DNA from: Odiellus spinosus
Taxonomy: Eukaryota > Arthropoda > Arachnida > Opiliones > Phalangiidae
Length of the DNA: 64,000 nucleotides
Assembly: GCA_963920705.1 (NCBI GenBank)
Contig: OY987226.1
Span: forward strand, 8,744,501-8,808,500
Direction of reading: 5' to 3'
Below, one piece after another: positions 57,111-64,000 of this stretch. The notes beneath the pieces were generated by a model, which searched no databases, was not told the DNA's origin, and saw nothing but the letters and a program-made list of their open reading frames with translations. Both the position numbers and the translations under genes were made by a program. Within the stretch, counting starts at the first letter, position 1. The number at the start of each line of letters is the position of its first letter.

Positions 57111-57965
57111 AAGATTCTAATCATAATGGAAAATATACTAAACTAAATAATTGAAACTATGAAATATAATAAGAAACTAAAAATTTATGGTCGATGAACC
57201 ATGAATAAAGTTTCTATGTTTGATGTACTGAAAAGAAAAGAAGGTATAGTAGCTTATACGAAATAATACAATTACACAATTATTCAAGAAATATTGTATA
57301 TGTAATATATCCAATCGAGGAAATATTCGCTAGGGTGAAGTTCGTATTGAATATGAAAGAGGAGAAACAGGCGAGAATAAAGGAAGATTAAAAATATCCT
57401 CTTAAACCCCCACTTCATTCAATCCGTGTTCGCGAACATATTTAATTGTCATATATTGTTAAAAAGGTCAAAAAGGAGATCGATAAAAAGCCCCAAGAAA
57501 CGTTATATTTTATTCAACATTCTTTAATGTAAATTTTATGGGTATAAACTAAATAAAAAATACTATTGTTGGCGTTTTATTCTTTTGAAATAGTACATGA
57601 ATTTTTAATACTGCCCCTATAAAAGCGTTTCACTTACGGTGCTTTGCTGTTCAATGAAAACCAGCCATATAGGGGTAGAGTTTCTATGTATTTCCAACGT
57701 AACGCCTGTAGAAGTGCTCTACTAACAGTGATTCTGTGCTATGAGAGAATCTGATAAAGGAGCAATATACTTAACATTTAAGCATAGACTAAGAAAGGGT
57801 TTCACCCTTTCTTAATCTGTGATTTAAGCAACACTAATCCTATTAAAAGATGCTCCGCATAATATTTATGAAGAAAATATAAAGATTTTTTATTAATTCT
57901 ATTTTAAAAACCTTTTTTTTCTCAGTCAATAACAAGAGTATTGATGATAGTAAATATAAATTTGG
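57111..57965. other. no recognised gene; short hairpin
   Basis: A TAAGAAAGGG/CCCTTTCTTA hairpin with loop TTTCA lies at 57790-57814. Otherwise AT-rich without recognised features. Confidence 0.4.
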
Positions 57966-58065
57966 AGCCTCTGAAACTAAAATACGATCAAATTTCGAGA
58001 TTTTGAAACTAAAATACATTCTAAATTTGAAGACTGCGAAACTAAAACGCAATCTTAATTTGGAG
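57966..58065. repeat. 33-bp precursor repeats of the next minisatellite
   Basis: Three diverged units beginning CTGAAACTAAAATACGATCA, TTGAAACTAAAATACATTCT and GCGAAACTAAAACGCAATCT, each ending in a variant of AAATTTGGAGATT/GC at 32-33-bp spacing. They run directly into the 21-bp array. Confidence 0.75.
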
Positions 58066-58950
58066 ATGGCGAATACAAATTCGGAGATGGCGAATACAAA
58101 TTCGGAGATGGCGAATACAAATTCGGAGATGGCGAATACAAATTCGGAGATGGCGAATACAAATTCGGAGATGGCGAATACAAATTCGGAGATGGCGAAT
58201 ACAAATTCGGAGATGGCGAATACAAATTCGGAGATGGCGAATACAAATTCGGAGATGGCGAATACAAATTCGGAGATGGCGAATACAAATTCGGAGATGG
58301 CGAATACAAATTCGGAGATGGCGAATACAAATTCGGAGATGGCGAATACAAATTCGGAGATGGCGAATACAAATTCGGAGATGGCGAATACAAATTCGGA
58401 GATGGCGAATACAAATTCGGAGATGGCGAATACAAATTCGGAGATGGCGAATACAAATTCGGAGATGGCGAATAAAAATTCGGAGATGGCGAATAAAAAT
58501 TCGGAGATGGCGAATAAAAATTCGGAGATGGCGAATAAAAATTCGGAGATGGCGAATAAAAATTCGGAGATGGCGAATAAAAATTCGGAGATGGCGAATA
58601 AAAATTCGGAGATGGCGAATAAAAATTCGGAGATGGCGAATAAAAATTCGGAGATGGCGAATAAAAATTCGGAGATGGCGAATAAAAATTCGGAGATGGC
58701 GAATAAAAATTCGGAGATGGCGAATAAAAATTCGGAGATGGCGAATAAAAATTCGGAGATGGCGAATAAAAATTCGGAGATGGCGAATAAAAATTCGGAG
58801 ATGGCGAATAAAAATTCGGAGATGGCGAATAAAAATTCGGAGATGGCGAATAAAAATTCGGAGATGGCGAATAAAAATTCGGAGATGGCGAATAAAAATT
58901 CGGAGATGTCGAATAAAAATTCGGAGATGTCGAATAAAAATTCGGAGATG
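58066..58950. repeat. 21-bp minisatellite, ~42 copies (GGAGATGGCGAATACAAATTC)
   Basis: About 19 near-identical units with AATACAAATTC, then about 21 with AATAAAAATTC, then two with GATGTCG. Because 21 is a multiple of three, it reads as EMANTNS then EMANKNS on the plus strand and as other heptads in two minus frames. All three are open for about 300 codons, which argues that openness is a by-product of the repeat. Confidence 0.98.
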
Positions 58951-59780
58951 ATGAATATAAATACGAAAACATTTTATGAATCTAAAGAATTTTGGAAGTG
59001 GTAAATAATGGCTCATGATAGTGGTGATTGCGAAGTGTTTTGTGATATCACAAGCACATTTTTAAATTTAGAGAAATAAACCATACCCCCACAGACTACC
59101 CCTGTTTTCACTAAAAAATAACCCGCGGAATTCACCTAAAAACTAAAAGAAGCTAACTATCCGTTGAATCGCAATAAAACCCTCATCCAACCAGATGAAC
59201 AGAGTTAATGTACCATCTAAAAAATATTGCATAAATTAAACGGCAGCCTTCAAATTCGAAAGGCATTGCATTTATAAGCTAAAAAAAATCTCACCATCTT
59301 CGGCCACGAACCAAAAAAAAAAAAAAAAAAAAAAAAAAATACTGAAAGAAATAAAACTTAGTATCGGAAATGAAACCACGTGGGGTTAAAAAATTGTGTA
59401 CTCAGACCACTACAACTGACTCTAAAACCAAACATACGCGGATAAATATCACCAAACATTTCAAGTTGAGAAAAAGTAGTTCACAGTAAACTCATACTTG
59501 CGGAAAAAATACCGAGTAAAAACTCAAGAAACGCGACGCAAAAAACTGCCAAAGTGGCCGTATTTGGAACTATACTAAATCGCAACCTAAGGATGAATTT
59601 AAAGGTGAACTATAATGAATATCAACTATTTTCGATTGAAAAAACTACCCCTTGAGTTGAAAGTCACCTAAAGTCATATTGTAGCTTATAACATGTATTA
59701 GATATTTTTTCTCTCTTCAAAAGACAAGGGTGGCCTAAAGGGTTCAAATTCACATCAAATATTTGGTGACTCACCAATAT
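58951..59780. other. no recognised gene; A(27) run
   Basis: A run of 27 A at 59313-59339. No retroposed element recognised. Confidence 0.5.
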
Positions 59781-62690
59781 TTTGGATGACTTTATAAAAC
59801 AACATTCTTGATGACTGTAACCAACATTCTTGATGACTGTAACCAACATTCTTGATGATTATAACCAACATTCGTGATGATTATAACCAACATTCGTGAT
59901 GATTATAACCAACATTCGTGATGATTATAACCAACATTCGTGATGATTATAACCAACATTCGTGATGATTATAACCAACATTCGTGATGACTATAAACAA
60001 CATTCGTGATGACTATAAACAACATTCGTGATGACTATAAACAACATTCGTGATGACTATAAACAACATTCGTGATGACTATAAACAACATTCGTGATGA
60101 CTATAAACAACATTCGTGATGACTATAAACAACATTCGTGATGACTATAAACAACATTCGTGATGACTATAAACAACATTCGTGATGACTATAAACAACA
60201 TTCGTGATGACTATAAACAACATTCGTGATGACTATAAACAACATTCGTGATGACTATAAACAACATTCGTGATGACTATAAACAACATTCGTGATGACT
60301 ATAAACAACATTCGTGATGACTATAAACAACATTCGTGATGACTATAAACAACATTCGTGATGACTATAAACAACAGTCTTGATGACTATAAACAACAGT
60401 CTTGATGACTATAAACAACAGTCTTGATGACTATAAACAACAGTCTTGATGACTGTAACCAACATTCTTGATGATTATAACCAACTTTCGTGATGATTAT
60501 AACCAACATTCGTGATGATTATAACCAACATTCGTGATGATTATAACCAACATTCGTGATGATTATAACCAACATTCGTGATGACTATAAACAACATTCG
60601 TGATGACTATAAACAACATTCGTGATGACTATAAACAACATTCGTGATGACTATAAACAACATTCGTGATGACTATAAACAACATTCGTGATGACTATAA
60701 ACAACAGTCTTGATGACTATAAACAACAGTCTTGATGACTATAAACAACAGTCTTGATGACTATAAACAACAGTCTTGATGACTGTAACCAACATTCTTG
60801 ATGATTATAACCAACATTCGTGATGATTATAACCAACATTCGTGATGATTATAACCAACATTCGTGATGATTATAACCAACATTCGTGATGACTATAAAC
60901 AACATTCGTGATGACTATAAACAACATTCGTGATGACTATAAACAACATTCGTGATGACTATAAACAACATTCGTGATGACTATAAACAACATTCGTGAT
61001 GACTATAAACAACATTCGTGATGACTATAAACAACATTCGTGATGACTATAAACAACAGTCGTGATGACTATAAACAACAGTCTTGATGACTATAAACAA
61101 CAGTCTTGATGACTATAAACAACAGTCTTGATGACTGTAACCAACATTCGTGATGATTATAACCAACATTCGTGATGATTATAACCAACATTCGTGATGA
61201 TTATAACCAACATTCGTGATGATTATAACCAACATTCGTGATGACTATAAACAACATTCGTGATGACTATAAACAACATTCGTGATGACTATAAACAACA
61301 TTCGTGATGACTATAAACAACATTCGTGATGACTATAAACAACATTCGTGATGACTATAAACAACATTCGTGATGACTATAAACAACATTCGTGATGACT
61401 ATAAACAACATTCGTGATGACTATAAACAACATTCGTGATGACTATAAACAACATTCGTGATGACTATAAACAACATTCGTGATGACTATAAACAACATT
61501 CGTGATGACTATAAACAACATTCGTGATTCGTGATGACTATAAACAACATTCGTGATTCGTGATGACTATAAACAACATTCGTGATGACTATAAACAACA
61601 TTCGTGATGACTATAAACAACATTCGTGATGACTATAAACAACATTCGTGATGACTATAAACAACATTCGTGATGACTATAAACAACAGTCTTGATGACT
61701 ATAAACAACAGTCTTGATGACTATAAACAACAGTCTTGATGACTGTAACCAACATTCTTGATGATTATAACCAACATTCGTGATGATTATAACCAACATT
61801 CGTGATGATTATAACCAACATTCGTGATGATTATAACCAACATTCGTGATGACTATAAACAACATTCGTGATGACTATAAACAACATTCGTGATGACTAT
61901 AAACAACATTCGTGATGACTATAAACAACATTCGTGATGACTATAAACAACATTCGTGATGACTATAAACAACATTCGTGATGACTATAAACAACATTCG
62001 TGATGACTATAAACAACAGTCGTGATGACTATAAACAAGTCTTGATGACTATAAACAACAGTCTTGATGACTGTAAACAACAGTCTTGATGACTGTAACC
62101 AACATTCTTGATGATTATAACCAACATTCGTGATGATTATAACCAACATTCGTGATGATTATAACCAACATTCGTGATGATTATAACCAACATTCGTGAT
62201 GACTATAAACAACATTCGTGATGACTATAAACAACATTCGTGATGACTATAAACAACATTCGTGATGACTATAAACAACATTCGTGATGACTATAAACAA
62301 CATTCGTGATGACTATAAACAACATTCGTGATGACTATAAACAACATTCGTGATGACTATAAACAACATTCGTGATGACTATAAACAACATTCGTGATGA
62401 CTATAAACAACATTCGTGATTCGTGATGACTATAAACAACATTCGTGATTCGTGATGACTATAAACAACATTCGTGATTCGTGATGACTATAAACAACAT
62501 TCGTGATTCGTGATGACTATAAACAACATTCGTGATTCGTGATGACTATAAACAACATTCGTGATTCGTGATGACTATAAACAACTGTCTTGAAGAATAT
62601 AAACTACATTCTTGATGACTATAAACACTTTTCATGATGACTATAAACAACATTCTTGAAGACTATAAATAACATTCTTGATAACTAGCA
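59781..62690. repeat. 22-bp minisatellite, ~130 copies, with higher-order blocks
   Basis: Unit ACAACATTCGTGATGACTAT AA, with variants: CCAACATTCTTGATGATTATAA, CCAACATTCGTGATGATTATAA, ACAACAGTCTTGATGACTATAA, and a junction form GACTGTAACC. Junction forms at 59835, 60451, 60781, 61133, 61741 and 62091 delimit blocks of 616, 330, 352, 608 and 350 bp, i.e. 28, 15, 16, 27 (plus two 7-bp insertions) and 16 (minus 2 bp) units. Within each block the variants come in the same order. A 7-bp insertion GTGATTC recurs near 61520-61560 and six times at 62415-62570. The ends are degenerate. Confidence 0.98.
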
Positions 62691-64000
62691 AACCTTTTTG
62701 CATAAAATCAGGTTTTCAGTGATACTTAAACTTGAAAAAGCAACAACGAAACCAGTTTTCGGTGAAGAAGTCAAACCCCTTTCTTAGACTGAAATTTGGT
62801 ATAAGAAATGGCGCGAAAAAAGTAGCAAAAAGGTTGTTGGCGCTGGAGCCATATAGGAGGGGTTTTGAGCGTTATCGGCTTTTGGCAGCTTTCGTTCCGC
62901 GTAATAAGCAGAAATTCTCTGTTCAATAATGAATTGCTCGGAGATGTTCTTTGACGGAGCGCTGGTGCGCCACGCGTTTCCAGCCCCCTCTGGTGGCCCC
63001 CATTTCCTGAGCCTTTCAGCGTAGTTAAGGGACCTTACCCCTTCCCTACTAATACTCCTTGCCCCCCCCCCCCCTTTAAGATGCTCCAATAAATTTCTTA
63101 AATGACTAAATTGTTTATCGATACAGTAAAACGGGCCATTCGAGTCCATAAAGGCTTTTAAAAATGGAAATTTTGGGCACATTTTAAACCCGCCTATTAA
63201 AATTTATTCCCAAAATTGTTATATATCTTTCATATTTTTAGTTTACTGAAATGGAAGTAATATCAAAGAGGGAATTTCTCAGGAAAATTATTGAGTCAGG
63301 CATTTTAATCTACTAAAGAATTCTTTATTGGCACCGAAAAACACTTTTCAGAATTTCCATGACCACTTTTTTTTCTAAATTAAATTTCTCCGAAGAGTGG
63401 TGCTTTGGGTTTCAATATTTATGCCGACTCCAGCCGCTAGAGTGTCTCGAATCAATCAGCTAAAGTCTTACGCCTGATTTTGAGTTTCTTTATTAGAACG
63501 TTACAATACTTGGCGTTAATTAATTTCCAGGATTAAGATACGAAATTTTAATCATAATTTTTAAATTAAAAAGTTAAATTAATATCTGTATAGTGTAATT
63601 AAAAACCTTTAGAAATAAATTCTACGCTACTCTTTGTACACGGTAACATAATACACCTTATTGTATAGCTGAGATTCCGAAATTATATCTTTTTCCAATG
63701 GAAAACCGGATACCTTTCAAGATTGCAACTAGCCATACAATTCCCCCACAGTTTTTCCCAGAATAACCTACTCCAACAGCGGTATAAAATAACATGTCTC
63801 TGTCGAAAATACGCATCAAGTAGGATAAGAAAAAAAAAAAGACATTGAATATTAAATTATACATCAGATCTCGACACCTCTCCTTCGCTCGTGCAATCCC
63901 CCAAAACCCCTCGAAAAAATGGTCTTAACTATTGGATGTTTACTTAAGCTCAGAGCCTAATTAGAAAGCTCGGGGGCGAATATCGTCGCAAACACGACGG
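62691..64000. other. no recognised gene
   Basis: A C-run of about 13 lies near 63063-63075. A G+C-richer stretch at 62800-63060 contains CTGGTGCGCCACGCG and gives a 132-residue minus-strand open frame (62784-63182) with no recognisable domain. Nothing else seen. Confidence 0.4.

Noticed and set aside
58003..59004. 333-residue open frame of EMANTNS/EMANKNS heptads
   Set aside because: It is the plus-strand translation of a 21-bp minisatellite. Two minus-strand frames are equally open, and the extension before the repeat needs a TTG start. No promoter or coding signature.
49943..62690. Direct-repeat arrays resembling a CRISPR locus
   Set aside because: Units are contiguous with no unique spacers, the DNA is eukaryotic, and no cas genes are present.
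59781..62690. GTGATGA in every 22-bp unit looks like a snoRNA C box
   Set aside because: No D box (CTGA) at suitable spacing and no terminal stem in the units; the match is a short word multiplied by amplification.
62784..63182. 132-residue minus-strand open frame
   Set aside because: No domain, no splice signals, and it crosses a poly-C/poly-G tract; probably chance in a G+C-richer patch.

Overview
The window is AT-rich eukaryotic DNA (about two thirds A+T by eye). It has long introns, GT-AG splice sites, several families of short non-autonomous DNA transposons (MITEs) and large minisatellites. Only one protein gene is recognised with confidence: a minus-strand orthologue of YIPF6, the five-span Golgi membrane protein of the Yip1 family. 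It is split into six exons between 6906 and 27731, and a candidate start exon lies near 29.3 kb. The intron structure and protein identity point to a metazoan. The compactly repetitive, AT-rich background suggests an invertebrate, but the phylum cannot be fixed from the sequence. The word TAGGCCTA is conspicuously frequent.

Layout. Positions 1-6.9 kb hold no recognised gene. They contain a ~0.7-kb tandem duplication (2928-4696) whose second copy carries a 420-bp MITE. Positions 6.9-27.7 kb are the YIPF6 exons and introns. The introns carry at least six MITEs or inverted repeats, two degenerate minisatellites and a ~150-bp tandem duplication. Positions 27.7-40.5 kb are intergenic or upstream DNA with four or five further MITEs. 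At 40.58-41.19 kb is an unusual G+C-richer block. It has a TATA box, a domain closed by a 12-bp helix, three tandem stem-loops with the same GACG loop, E-box and ETS sites, and a very strong terminal hairpin. This is the best candidate in the window for an undescribed structured RNA (or an unrecognised mobile element). Positions 41.2-49.9 kb hold MITE fragments, a degenerate ~31-bp repeat and unrecognised ORFs.

The last 14 kb (49.9-62.7 kb) is dominated by four unrelated minisatellites. All have 21- or 22-bp units, about two helical turns. The largest, 2.9 kb, shows a clear higher-order organisation in blocks of about 15-16 and 27-28 units. The long ORFs in this part are repeat translations, not genes.

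The MITEs fall into at least four groups by target-site duplication: TTAA (two families, piggyBac- or Kolobok-like), 7 bp (three families with CAAG/CAGA ends), 5 bp (one element) and possibly 8 bp (one family). No transposase is visible in the window, so all would depend on factors encoded elsewhere. No tRNA, rRNA, CRISPR array or bacterial-type operon was found.
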